Source: Pagrus major (lineage: Eukaryota; Chordata; Actinopteri; Spariformes; Sparidae). From it: a DNA stretch of 64,000 bases. The stretch lies in NCBI RefSeq assembly GCF_040436345.1, contig NC_133223.1:15211613-15275612 (forward strand), read 5' to 3'. Below, piece after piece: positions 24,901-35,245 of this stretch. Under the pieces are notes generated by a model. That model worked only from the letters and a program-made list of their open reading frames with translations. It was not told the DNA's origin and did no database searches. The stretch's first letter is position 1. Each line of letters opens with the position of its first letter. The position numbers and the translations under genes were made by a program.

Positions 24901-27900
24901 GTAATCAACTTTGTTGATGGAGTTATGGAACTGAACATGAAGAATGAACTGACTGTCAACAGGGCAGTGAGGAGATGCAGCTGTACCACAAATATTCTTA
25001 ACTCCTTGTGGCCCTGAAATGTTATGCCACTGGATGTTTTCAGAGGATAGGAACCTGTTTGGCCTACACAGCTCCTCTTTTTGCAGCATAGATTTGCATG
25101 TCAGTTACAACAGGGCTACCTGTTTGAAGATGCGTCTTTAATTAATGACATGCTTATCTTGAGTCGTAAATGTTTAAAAGCAGCAGGCTGATCTAGGATG
25201 TACTGGTGGTTTAAAGAGTGGCTGTAAATGCTCTGCTCACTGCCATATTATATTGTGAAGCCCTGCATTTAATTTCCTATACATTCTTAAACAATAAAAG
25301 TCCCTGATTTATTTTTTCATGTAAAAACCTTTTCATAATGAAGCAACAAAATCAGGAGATGTTGGTTTTTCACCAGCAGTAACTTAACCACAACTCCTGA
25401 AAAAGCTGTATGTAGTGTTTTGTTATATACATACATATATATAAGGAATACAGACTACAGTCTACAAAGATCAAGTTTTTTGTCCTCCTTTTCACCCACT
25501 AGGTCCTGACAGTATGCAGATTTATTTCTGTATTTATTTTAATCTAGGTAGCATCTCCATGTTTGTATGTGTGAGCGCCCTTACCAGCATGCGAACGGCG
25601 CGCCACCACAGCACAACACTAAGCAGTCATTGCTGTGGTGGGAAGACATGTAGCTGGGCTGTAGGATGGGGTTCCTGAGCTAGTATTTTCTCACTTACAG
25701 CAATAACCCAGCCCATTCTCTCTGCCTGTTTCTTGCAGTCCCCCCCACTGAAGTGAACATTCATGAACGAGCTTCTGGCTCGTTTGAATGTGTGACTGAA
25801 GCCAATCCAGATGCAAAGTTTACCTGGAGCAGGTAAACTAGTTTGAATTAACTGGTTTCAGTGGAATTTTTTTATAAAACAATATTATGTTTAACCTCAA
25901 CGTCATTGTCACAACCTCTGTACAGTGGTGGGACTAGACCCAAAGTATGATTAGAAAAATGTACTTAAGTAACAAAAGTAAAAGTAAATGAATGGGATCA
26001 ATGTCCCCTGCAATTGTTACATAGATAGCTTAGATTATTAAATTATTACTGGTGTATTAATGTGTAAATGGCATTTGATTGTTGTAATGGGCCGAAGTGG
26101 AGCTGATGATGGAGGTCATCAACTATACTGTATGTAAAAGTATTTGAGCAACTGTACTCAATCACTGCTAAAGCATAATCATATAAAGGTATACACTCTG
26201 GAGGGAAAAAAAGAAGCAATGTTGAGACCCATATAGAAGTAATCCCTCTTAAGTATTACGTATGAGCCACTAGAAATGTGTGGCGGTGTCTGTATCTGCT
26301 ATGACTCTACCGTCTGCCTGTACGGCCTTATTTTATTGATATTTTGCTGTGTTCAGGACCTTTCTGGGCATAGGTATCTGACATCTCACTGTAGGAACGA
26401 AATTAGAAAATCAACTATCTTTCTCCAGAATCGCCCTCTGCACCTGGTGTGTTTACAAACCGCAATCACCAAATCCCACATATCACGCCTTTAACATGAA
26501 CTGAATAGGCTTAGGTAACTGACTGAACTAAAAGAAAACTGCCTAATAAACTGAACACAAAGGGGTGTATACAACATCTAATACACAAACACTATCAATC
26601 AAACTACAAATAAAGCAAAAACAGAACAATTAGTGTACCAGTATACATATTTTAAACGTACTACAAGGAGTTTTTAACTGTTTCTGAAACTCAGTGCCTG
26701 TTTTTATTGGTTATTTCTGTTTAGTTGTTATATTTAGTCTTAATGCCTGTCACCAGGTCAGATTACGACCTCTCCAGGTCAGAAACATAATAAAATAAAT
26801 CCATTAGTCTGGTGGTACGGCACTGAAACAAAGTTTATTATGTTTCACCATCTTGGGACTAATGCCAATACCAATATTAGGAAGTAAAAGATTTCGATAT
26901 TGATATATCGCCAAATATATACACCTTTCTGTAAAGATCCCTCAGATGTTGTGACAAAATATGTAATGGAGGCGGATATTTTACAGTCTAACAATAAACT
27001 TTACCTGGAGAAGGTCTAAGTCAGAAAAGGCAGCAAACCTATCCGTTAAGGACATAAATAAAAAACTAATAATTTAAATTCATTAAACTTTGGCAGAACT
27101 CTCTACAGTTCACAACATATTTCTGGCCTAATGTTGTGACTCTTTAATCAAGCTGAACATTTCAGTGCTTGGCCTTGTTCGTTTGTTTTAGGTTTAACAA
27201 CCCGTGGCCTCAGTCTGCCGTCAGAGTAGAAGGTGCAACATTACAGTTTCTAAGCATGACCTCTGACCTGAATGGACTCTACCAGTGTGAAGCTTCGAAC
27301 CCTTATGGAACAAAACGCGGTTACCTCTATCTGCATGTATCTTCAGGTGAGGACAGGTTTGATGTTGTGTTTTTTTATTTTTTTTCCCTCTGTTTTTAGA
27401 TTTCAGTGTGTTGTGATTGTTTGAATTTGTTATTCTTTTATATCTCTTAATTTAAAAAAAAAAAAGTTGCACAGTGAAACTCTACAAGGCTGGACATGCA
27501 CTCATTGATCAGGAAATCACTGATAACAGAGTTTCTCTTAAACCAGTCAGGAACACACAGCTGAGCAAAGGAGAAGGATATGCTGTAATGGAGACATATT
27601 GTCCTCATTTTCAGGTTCATCATTTTATGTTGGGTTACCACTAGAATCGATTTACAAGCTTTAATGTTCAAAAAGTACATTTGCATACATTTTCTTATTC
27701 TGTCCAGTGCTGCTGCGCTGTATTCCCCCTCTGTCTGAAACGTTCTGTTTTAGCTCCCGTCTCTTTAGGGCCCCTCCTCCTGAATACCCAGTCTCCTCTG
27801 ATTGGTCAGTTCATACATGCCTGTGCCAGTAACGCCAACAACAGAGCCACTTTAATAAAATGATTCTTACGTAACAAACTAGTTGCTCGGCATTTAAGTA

Positions 27901-28527
27901 TGCAAATGTGTGACATGATGACGTAGTGTGATGTCACTAAGACACATAATTAAAGGCAGGACTACTGACGAGGCGTTTCAGGAGCAGTGTTTTCTGTGCG
28001 AGAGAGGAGCTTCTGTTCTGTACAAGCACAAGAACCTATGTAACACACTGAAGGAAAGGGGGAAAAGCATAGTGCTGTACGTCTCCTTTAAAGTACGATT
28101 AACTGCAGTGCTGTTGTATTGGGGCGATATCAAACTTGTGAGTGTACCTCATACAATGACTGTGTATATCAATTTCCTGTTAATATCTCTTCTTTCTTGT
28201 GTCTTGTCTCTCTACAGGAGGCTGCGCTGTTGGTTGGACCTTATTTAGTCTTTTGCTTATCCTGAATGTTGCTGCTGCACTCTGGTACCTTTATAAATCT
28301 GGAAATTTGCAAAGGTAACAGGTACAGTAGTACTATATGCACATAAATGGAAAATTACAGTGCTGCTGGGAAGTATGTAAGAACATGTTGTATGCACTGT
28401 GTTAAACATTTGTTGCATATTAATTGTTGGTTCATTGTCCAGGACTAGGGAGTTGATATCTGGGGATATGGAGCCGGTCCAACGAAGTCCCAGTGTATCT
28501 GACAGTACTGACTCACGTGGATTATGA
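21937..28527 (+). CDS. Nectin/PVR-like three-Ig membrane protein (gene A)
   Basis: Predicted type I surface protein of 395 residues. Exons 21937-22048, 23795-24136, 24230-24532, 25739-25832, 27192-27346, 28218-28314 and 28443-28527 total 1188 nt with matching phases. Residues 1-37 hold the leader, whose hydrophobic core is MFILVSAMIL. V domain: C58 and C132, core W72 in LSQISW, DEGTYTC, then LFPSGN. Second Ig: C175-C232 with PPAEVRW and GIPSREI. Third Ig, split over two exons: C270-C316 with YQCEASNPYG. Membrane span about 339-361; 34-residue tail. V-C2-C2 order, FPSGN, the PSR segment and CEASNPYG are nectin-family traits. The SQ before the core Trp and FP after the second Cys match positions used by PVR-type ligands to bind TIGIT/CD226/CD96. 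The tail lacks the C-terminal afadin-binding motif of true nectins, so it is closer to PVR/CD155-like ligands. Orthology is inference. Confidence 0.82.
22213..22243. repeat. Poly-T/poly-G tract
   Basis: A run of T followed directly by a run of G in intron 1 of gene A, abutting the TIR array. The exact length is unreliable, as in most homopolymers. The G-run could also cause assembly error here. Confidence 0.8.
22243..22745. repeat. Tandem array of a small TIR element (164-bp period)
   Basis: Each unit begins AGTGACTGCACCCTGTAACT and ends with its reverse complement, AGTTACAGGGTGCAGTCACT, around an interior beginning ATTGACCAAATTCACTGTAC. Units are joined head to tail by TTTTTGGCAGGGCCTGCCGAAAA, a near-palindrome (22387-22407 and again 164 bp later). 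Roughly three copies are present, the last partly decayed. Units B and C lack the array in the same intron. A MITE amplified in tandem is the simplest reading. Confidence 0.8.
25576..25642. repeat. Truncated hairpin element in intron 3 of gene A
   Basis: Left arm CGCCCTTACCAGCATGCG... and loop as in unit B (37694), but the right arm is cut by a 35-bp deletion after GCTGTGGTGG. Unit C (50796) has exactly the same deletion. Confidence 0.65.
26220..26500. mobile_element. Interspersed repeat in intron 4 of gene A
   Basis: Segment with GTAGGAACGAAATTAG and TTTACAAACCGCAATCACC. It contains a 72-residue open frame (26276-26494) that is identical in units A, B and C but shows no domain. I recognise the wording as a common teleost interspersed repeat, so the frame is not called as a gene. 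Confidence 0.4.
27700..28095. mobile_element. Interspersed repeat in intron 5 of gene A
   Basis: Runs from TGCTGCGCTGTATTCCCCCT through GGGCCCCTCCTCCTGAATAC and GACGAGGCGTTTCAGGAGCA to CTCCTTTAA. Related to 11840-12122 and present at the same place in units B and C. Probably a non-autonomous DNA transposon. Confidence 0.55.
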
Positions 28528-28579
28528 AGACAACAGGCAGAGGCAGAGGTAGAGGAATTATGTAAAATATTCAGTTTGT

Positions 28580-28862
28580 TACAGAACTAATAATTTAAAT
28601 TCATTAAACTTTGGCACAACTCTCTACAACATATTTCTGGCCTAATGTTGTGACTCTTTAATCAAGCTTATGGAACAAACGCAGTCACCTCTATCTGCAT
28701 GTTCCTTCAGGTGAGGTCAGGTTTGACTTGGCTTTGGGTTTTTGTCAAATGTGTTGGTGTTTTTGTTTTTTTTTTGCATTTGCTGCTGTTCTGTGGCTTT
28801 CAGTCGGCTATACCATTTACACGCCACTAGAGGTCATTCATATTACAATTTATGATCTTGAG
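28580..28862 (+). pseudogene. Truncated duplicate of the fifth exon, gene A
   Basis: The sequence upstream of exon 5 (ACTAATAATTTAAATTCATT...) reappears here, then jumps inside the exon to its last ~50 bp (TTATGGAACAAACGCAG...CTTCAG) and keeps the GTGAGG donor. The acceptor and first two thirds are deleted, so it cannot be spliced as an exon 5 substitute. It is the left part of a tandem duplication of exons 5 and 6. The same relic is in units B and C. Confidence 0.7.
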
Positions 28863-28965
28863 GCTGCACTGTTTGTTGGACCTTATGTAGTCTTTTGCTT
28901 ATCTTGAATGCTGCTGCTGCTGCTGTGTGGTACCTTTGTAAAAGCAGGAAATGGTACAAGACAAG
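28863..28965 (+). CDS. Second membrane exon (possible alternative), gene A
   Basis: Duplicate of exon 6. Taken from the AG at 28861-28862 it starts in phase 1, stays open and ends in phase 2 at ACAAG|GTAACA, exactly as exon 6 does. It encodes GCTVCWTLCSLLLILN then an Ala run, WYLCKSRK and a basic end, a good membrane span. The acceptor is weak: the pyrimidine tract of exon 6 is missing. It may be an alternative exon or a silent relic. The open frame in all three units is not strong evidence, because the units are recent copies. Confidence 0.35.
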
Positions 28966-30050
28966 GTAACAAGAACAGTAGTAGTTCGTACAATTAAGTG
29001 GAATAAAAACAGTTTGGCTGCTAAGTATATAAGAAATATATCAGGGATTTTTACAAGGATGTGGAGCAGCCGGCCAGTGAGCCAGCTCGGGCCAGCTGAT
29101 GCTACTAGTCCACTATATACACTGATCTTAAGCATATCTGAATGAGTTTACCAACCCATTCGTAGACATGTAGTCAATTATTGTAAGAATAAAAGGCCCA
29201 AACACCAGCAAAGGCTCTATTGTAATGCAAGGAATTATTATTATTATATTTTTCAAATGAACTGCATATTTTAGGGGCTAAACAGGCTTGAAAATGCACT
29301 ACTGCTGTTGGTAAAATAACAAAGCACAACACCATAACAAATCACTTGGCACAAATAATGCAAATCTACTAAATTAACGCAACTTTTAAATGTCTGCAAA
29401 TAAGTGAAATGCCTCTTTCATGTGGTTGGTGAGACAGAATTGGGCATGCAGCTGAGCTAAAAAAACTCCACTTACAGTTTATTTTCAGATGATGTTAAAT
29501 CAGACATTACAGTATTTTTTCACTTGCCTTATTGGACAACTGTATCTGAAAATATACTGCATGCTGTATCACTAAAGCTGAGCTGGGGGTTCATGTCTGT
29601 CTCACCAGGAGGTGTTGAACAGGACTGATGGGAAATATCTGACACACTGGAAACTATCGAAGTTAACTTTTATTTTACTAATGTTTTACCAAGGTTCAAT
29701 ATGTATGGAATTTATTTTATAAATAATTCAATTCAAAGCCAATACATCAACATTGGATTACAAACATGTTCCCCTTAAATAATCTTATTTTTGTTGAATG
29801 AGAGTGCATTTATGTTTCTAATAAAACAATATTTTAACCATTGTGGCCTGTCTTGATCAACCTTACAGTGAAGGTGAAAATAAATAAATACATATATTAA
29901 ATGAGGGCTAATGATTCTTAATGGAAGACAGACGCAAACATTTAAATTCATTTCTAAATCAATTTGACTAATTTCTGTATGATATACAGTAAAAGTTGAC
30001 TTTATATAATATGTAATGTATAAAATGTATAATCATTTCCTTTTTTGCAG

Positions 30051-30102
30051 GTTCTCAGCAGAAAGAAACGGCACCGCAGCTTCTCCTGACTCCTCCTCCT
30101 AA
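30051..30102 (+). CDS. Alternative last exon, gene A
   Basis: A strong acceptor (TTTCCTTTTTTGCAG) precedes a phase-2 reading frame that ends in TAA, giving the tail RFSAERNGTAASPDSSS. Either membrane exon could splice to it in frame, replacing the 27-residue tail of exon 7. The same exon is present at 42622-42673 and 55680-55731. Confidence 0.5.
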
Positions 30103-33100
30103 ATCCCCAAATGAACAATGATAATACAGAGATTATTTTTATTATCAGGCTTTTGGATATATCTAATTTTTTTTAACTCTCAGGTACTGTAACAAATATG
30201 CTGAAATCTTGACACATCTCTGAGCTCTGTAAATCTTACTGTTTTTTCTTTATACTGTTTCATCTCTTTGTGTCTCTCATCTCGTGCCTAAGTGAATGAG
30301 ATGAAGCTACATATCATCTCAAAACACAGTGAAAAGTAAATAATGTAATAATGAGATAACAAAACTTGAAGAACATTATGAAATTTAAGTTATGAAGAGT
30401 TACAAGAAGGTTTTTAAAGGATCATATTAATAATTTAAAATCCATTTAATATTGTCTCAGAAAGTTCAAGGGCTCAAATCAAATCCTGAATCAGAAGAAG
30501 TATTAATGCTGGAACAATTACTATACAAAAACCCAAAGCTAATCTGGAAAGAAAGAAAAGAAACTGGGTCCTAAGTAGTTCAAGGAAAATCCAGTGGAAG
30601 TTTTATTAGTGACGGGGACGTTGTGAGTTGCATCAGTGAAGTAAAAAGGGTGTAGTAACAGCTACATTGAAGAGCTCATCCAGAACAGAAGGTATTCCAA
30701 AAAAGCTTTAAGGGGAACCTATTATTCTAATTTGTAGCTCTATATGTTTTGTCTGTGACTCCACTACAGTAGCTTTGCATGATTTACAAATCAATTTGCA
30801 GGATTTTAATCAAATTAAAAGTGTGTTATTTATCTTATACTGGCCCTTTATTCAGCCCCCGAGTTCATTCGGTGTCTGAAACGGTTCCTCAGAGGAGCCG
30901 AATAACTTTTTAACTTTACTATTCCAATTGTGGTAAAAGAATTTTTTTTAAAATGGTATTTTTAAATTATACAGTGACACATTGTTGGTGGATCAAGAGA
31001 AAAATGAGCCTATATTGATCAAATTTTTGCACTTTCATATGTTTTGTTGACGTTATGGAGTAAAACACAGAGGATTAATGTCTTTTAATGTTAAACATAG
31101 AAAACAAAAATATAAATATTATATTTAAGAGATTATATCAAAAATTCAAGAGTTACTGTGAAATGGAATGAAACCTTTGCACTATATGTAGAAGATGTGT
31201 GATATGTATCTGTTTGTTGTTCAAGTGTAATCTTCCCCTCATGCATTACGAGGTGTACTGTATGGTAACAGCTTGCCAAAGAATGTGTGCCATTGACCAC
31301 TGGTGTTGCTATCGAGAAAGAAGCCTTTTGGGATTGTGCTGGTTGACATGTTGATTGTAATTGGCTGTATTTTAACCATTTTGTGTAACTTGTGAGGAAA
31401 AGTATAGCACTTAGCCACTGCACTGTTCGTCTAAGTTGCTTCTTTATTTCTGGATTTCCTGTTTGTAATTAAAAACTCTGCACTTCACTTCAGTCCTGGC
31501 TTTTATAAATTACGTTAAGTTATTTTACAAGTTATTTTATGAGACCCTTTTCACAACAGACATTTTAACTTGTCAAACGGGAAAAGCAAAGGTGTAAATA
31601 ATATTAATGATGGATATTCTGTCAGTATGAAGGCATGTCAGTGAGTGAGCAATGCACAATACCAGAGCCCTGGAACTGGCTCACATAACTAGTATGCAGC
31701 CATTATTGATGTTACTTTACGTCCTTTTCCTCTAATAACAAGTAAAATGTTAGAGAAGAGTCTTTTGACAAAAAAATATTTACTCTGTTTCTACTTTCCA
31801 ATTTTCTCATCTATGTTGTTATAAGATATTTTCTTATTGTTCTGTTTTGACAAGAAACTTGTTATAACAACATGTCGCTTAACTTTGTTCAGTGACAATA
31901 CTTTCATGTGAAAATCAACGTATCTCATTTCATAACCCGATGAATGAGTATGTTTTAATAAGAAATCCACACATGTTGAAATGAGCGAAATATCCAATCA
32001 GTGCCTTGATCAAAGAGCTGCAGGTGTAGGGTGAAATAAAGTTCAAATGAATGCTCAGACACTAAATCTGTCTTTGTCTCTGATTGCAAGGGATTATTTA
32101 TTGCATGCACTTGAGAATGAAGAGAAGTTGGTTACATTGCAGCTTGTACTTGAATATCACAAGCATGTACAAGTTTATCAGCAAGGTCAGACCATGCTGT
32201 CCAGTCTGACCAGGGTGTCTCTCATAACATAACTGTCTTCTACTATCTGTACTTTCCCTCCTCACTCTGTGTGAACAAGGCCACTCTTCTCACTCGTTTC
32301 AGTCACTTCATTATGCTGAAACAACTGGAAAGTGGAGCCTCATTATCAATCATCTCTGTAGAGCTCTGCATCAATCATCCAGAGGCTTGATGTCTAAGTT
32401 GCTCAGGAGAGAGATGAAACGGGAGAGAGTCACCTGTCAGAAAGTATACAGAGAAAATGGTCAGACTGCCAGAAAGACAGGATAAATAAAGTCCCAGTCA
32501 GCTACTACTTTAGGATCAAACACAGAGGAAAAAGAGAAGCGGGTCAAAAGGACATTTCTTTCCCATAGCATGTGTTTATAAGGGGAATTCTAAGGCTAAA
32601 ACACTTTTCCTCTGTCCTTCTGTGGATGAAAGGCCAAAACAGAGAGAAAAGAAGTTTTGAGATTTTCGTGTCAAGTTTTGCTCAACTTTCCTCCCCCACT
32701 GCTCTCCCTCCCCACCTCCTTCCTTCCTGCCTTCCTTTCTTCCTCTGCCTTTCAATTCTGGTGAACTGTAATTAAAAATACTGTACTTTTTTTTTTTACT
32801 TCACTACAGCTAGTTAAAAGCAATCTAAAAGAGTCACTATTCAAATGTAATCTTTAGATTGAATCGACTTTATGGTGGAAAGAATGCTGACCAAAGTACT
32901 GCACTTAAGTACAATATTGAGGTAATTTTACTTTACTTGAGCCAGAATTCAGAAGTTATATATTTTTTTAAGAAATCATGTAAAATGTGTTAGTATGTCA
33001 CTACAAGCTGTAACTTGCACATTTCCTGAACTCAATGAAAAACAATAAAATTACCGTTAATAACATTAACTGAATTACAACCTGGCCCAGGCAACAAAAG

Positions 33101-33845
33101 AGGAGTCACAATGGAAAAAGTAATTTATTACGCCAAGATAAGGAGCTGCAGAGTACAGGGTTGTAATGTGTGGGGAGATTTATTGAGGGTTCAGTTACCT
33201 AAACAAAAGTCCCCTTTATGATCCCCAAAGTCGGAGAACACCTGTTCAAACAGAGACCTGCCTCCTGCTTCTTGAGGTAATTTTACTTGACGCACTCAAC
33301 TCAGTTCATACCATGAATATTTAAAAAAAGAAAAAAAATGTGTTAGTATGCCATTACAAGTTGTAACTTGCACATTTCCTGAACTCAATGAAAAGAAACA
33401 GGCCTAAAAGGTATCACACAAAGATGGAAAACCTTGAAGTCAAATAGTACGAACACTTACCTATGAAATAAACCAGTGAATGTAATATTACAGTCAGCGA
33501 AAAATCTTCAATTTACAAAGCAATATTAAATAATGATGTGATGAGTGATTTAACAGCTTTATTTTTTTTGTTTTATATGTCGGCATATATGAACATTTTC
33601 ACCAAAAAAAAGTTCCAAGGAAATTAAATGAATCAATCCACAGTCATAATTTATTAAACAGTTGGATTTTCAGGTCTATAGCACTTTTTTTCATGCTACT
33701 TCATAATTCTGCTCCAGAGGCAATTATTGTACTTTTTACTCCATTACATTCATCTGACTGCTACAGTATAGTTACTAGTTACCTTGAGGATCAAGATTAT
33801 ACCCATGAAACATCAACTTAATTAAAAGTAGTTCAGATTTTCTCT
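30103..33845. other. 3' flank and spacer, unit A
   Basis: Likely 3' UTR followed by AT-rich spacer with decayed repeats. Contents seen: the variant polyadenylation signal at 31468, a decayed TIR repeat near 31540-31740, a CT-rich tract (32690-32750) and two direct repeats of about 55-65 bp (about 32990-33045 and 33340-33396). Open frames at 31133-31423 (minus) and 32047-32232 (plus) have no domain and recur only because the units are duplicated. Confidence 0.5.
31468..31473 (+). terminator. Variant polyadenylation signal, gene A
   Basis: ATTAAA in TTTGTAATTAAAAACTCTGC. Units B and C read AATAAA at the same position, so gene A has a single-base change to the weaker common variant. It implies a 3' UTR of about 1.37 kb after the alternative last exon. 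Confidence 0.5.
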
Positions 33846-33850
33846 CAGTC

Positions 33851-34420
33851 TGTCACGGGTATGGTGAGGACCCAAAAGCAGCACAGGCAGACAGGATATC
33901 AGTCGGTAATGACTTTTATTTATCACTGGCGTCTTTAACAGTTTACACAGTGACAGGGAGAAAAGTCTTGGCTCACAGTGATCTGCGAGATCAGAGAAGG
34001 AGTGAGTCTGGCGTCGCTGACTGAAGGCAAAGCCAGCAACAGTTGGATTACCTAGCAGGCAGACAGGTCCGGTGGTGAGCTGTGTAGCCACAGAGCCGAG
34101 CAGGTGTGTAACCAGGAGGGGATAGGCGAAACTCGTGGTCGAAGACAGAAGGCTGAGGTAATATCCAGGAGATCGGTCAGGCAGGATAGTCAGAGGCAGG
34201 CAGGGTCGGAACCGGGAGATCAGGCAGAAAAACGCTGGAGAGTCTGGTGCAAGCATCGAGAACAATCTGGCAATGAGTGAGAGTGGAGCTGGAGCTTAAA
34301 TGCAGCCAGAGCAGAGCAGAGAGCACAGGTGAGTGGAGTTGGCTTGATGAGAGGGGTGTGTCTGATTGGCAGATTGAAGCAGGCAGGTGCAGAGTGGTGA
34401 GGCAGAGCTGAACTGTGACA
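33851..34420 (-). mobile_element. Solo LTR with 5-bp target duplication
   Basis: 570 bp beginning TGTCACGGGT and ending CTGTGACA, with perfect 6-bp inverted ends TGTCAC/GTGACA. It is flanked by CAGTC at 33846-33850 and 34421-34425. The same place in units B (46411-46427) and C (about 58532-58545) is an empty site reading TTCTCAGTCCCTCCC with one CAGTC. An AATAAA on the minus strand lies near the 33915 end and a TTTAAG box farther in, which gives minus orientation. Open frames inside (33822-34265, 34177-34488) are not genes. No internal retroelement sequence is left. Confidence 0.88.
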
Positions 34421-35245
34421 CAGTCCCTCCCAACCCTCCTGAGAAACTTTTCATTAACCTGGTCATATGATGGGTAATGTTTAATCATGTAGAATTAAAG
34501 CAAAACGAGGAAAGGGCTTTTAATACACAACTGCAACGACTTGTTCAATACTTTTTGGGAATGGAAGCAATAACAAAAGCCAAGGTCAAACATGTGAGGT
34601 GGCAGGCCATTCAGTTTCCCTTTAAATAAACTGTCCTTCAAGAACAGAGATTTCTTTGTATGAGGTTTTTTTCATGATCTCAACAATAAATAGCTGTTCT
34701 GTAGCCGGGCGTGAACTTCATGTGCACAGTCATTCATTAACACTGATGGCTTTTTGACATTGCTTATTAACTAGACAACAATTAGAAAAGGCTCTGCTGA
34801 TGTTATTGGTCACTGTCATGTGGACCTGCAGGATGCTTTTACAAAACACCACTGACCAGAGTTTGGATTTGTCTGTCGGCCCCACACATCAGTATCACAG
34901 AGGAGAATGGGTTCAATAACTGAAATGAGCATTTTGAGCCAAATTAGAATTGGAAACTTTTGATTACAGAAAATACAGGATTAAATAATATGTCTGCCTT
35001 AACCAGCATGAAGGAACAGAGACTTTTGGCAAGAAAGGCTACATCCTGTTACAACTAAGCTGTACTCACTGATATCAGCCTGACTAGCTCCCCTCTCCCT
35101 GATCCTCCTTTTCCTACATTTTCCTCTGACCTGGTTCAGGCAGCGTTTGGAAAGTCCCACACATTTTACTCTCCCGTGAACGCAGAGCGATGACGTGCCG
35201 TACAGCCTCGTTCTGGGTGCACACTAACACAAGTGTTCTGGATGG

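Larger units (their letters stand above)
20573..34675 (+). repeat. Tandem unit A (about 14.1 kb)
   Basis: First of four tandem units, defined by the recurring sequence CTGTTCTGTAGCCGGG near 20595, 34693, 46690 and 58807. It contains ligand gene A. Unit A is longer than B and C because it carries a duplicated upstream segment (20600-20940 against 21190-21640), a tandem TIR array in intron 1 and a solo LTR at its end. It lacks about 145 bp and about 300 bp of intron present in B and C. Confidence 0.85.

Noticed and set aside
26276-26494. 72-codon open frame identical in all three ligand units (also 38428 and 51496)
   Set aside because: Identity follows from recent duplication. The sequence belongs to an interspersed repeat inside an intron.
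21937-28527. B7/CD276-type gene
   Set aside because: B7 proteins have V-C with two Ig domains, or paired repeats. Here the order is V-C2-C2, with the third domain split over two exons and FPSGN and CEASNPYG motifs, which fits nectin/PVR better.
28443-28527. Reading the tail exon in another frame (through VDYEDNR) to gain a tyrosine motif
   Set aside because: The phase-2 entry from the membrane exon forces the frame ending at TGA 28525. The other frame meets a stop near the exon start.
31133-31423. Minus-strand open frame of 96-116 codons repeated in units A, B and C
   Set aside because: It is antisense to the likely 3' UTR, shows no domain and varies freely between units. Conservation is explained by the duplication.
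33822-34488. Minus-strand open frames of 147 and 103 codons
   Set aside because: They fall inside the solo LTR, which is non-coding.
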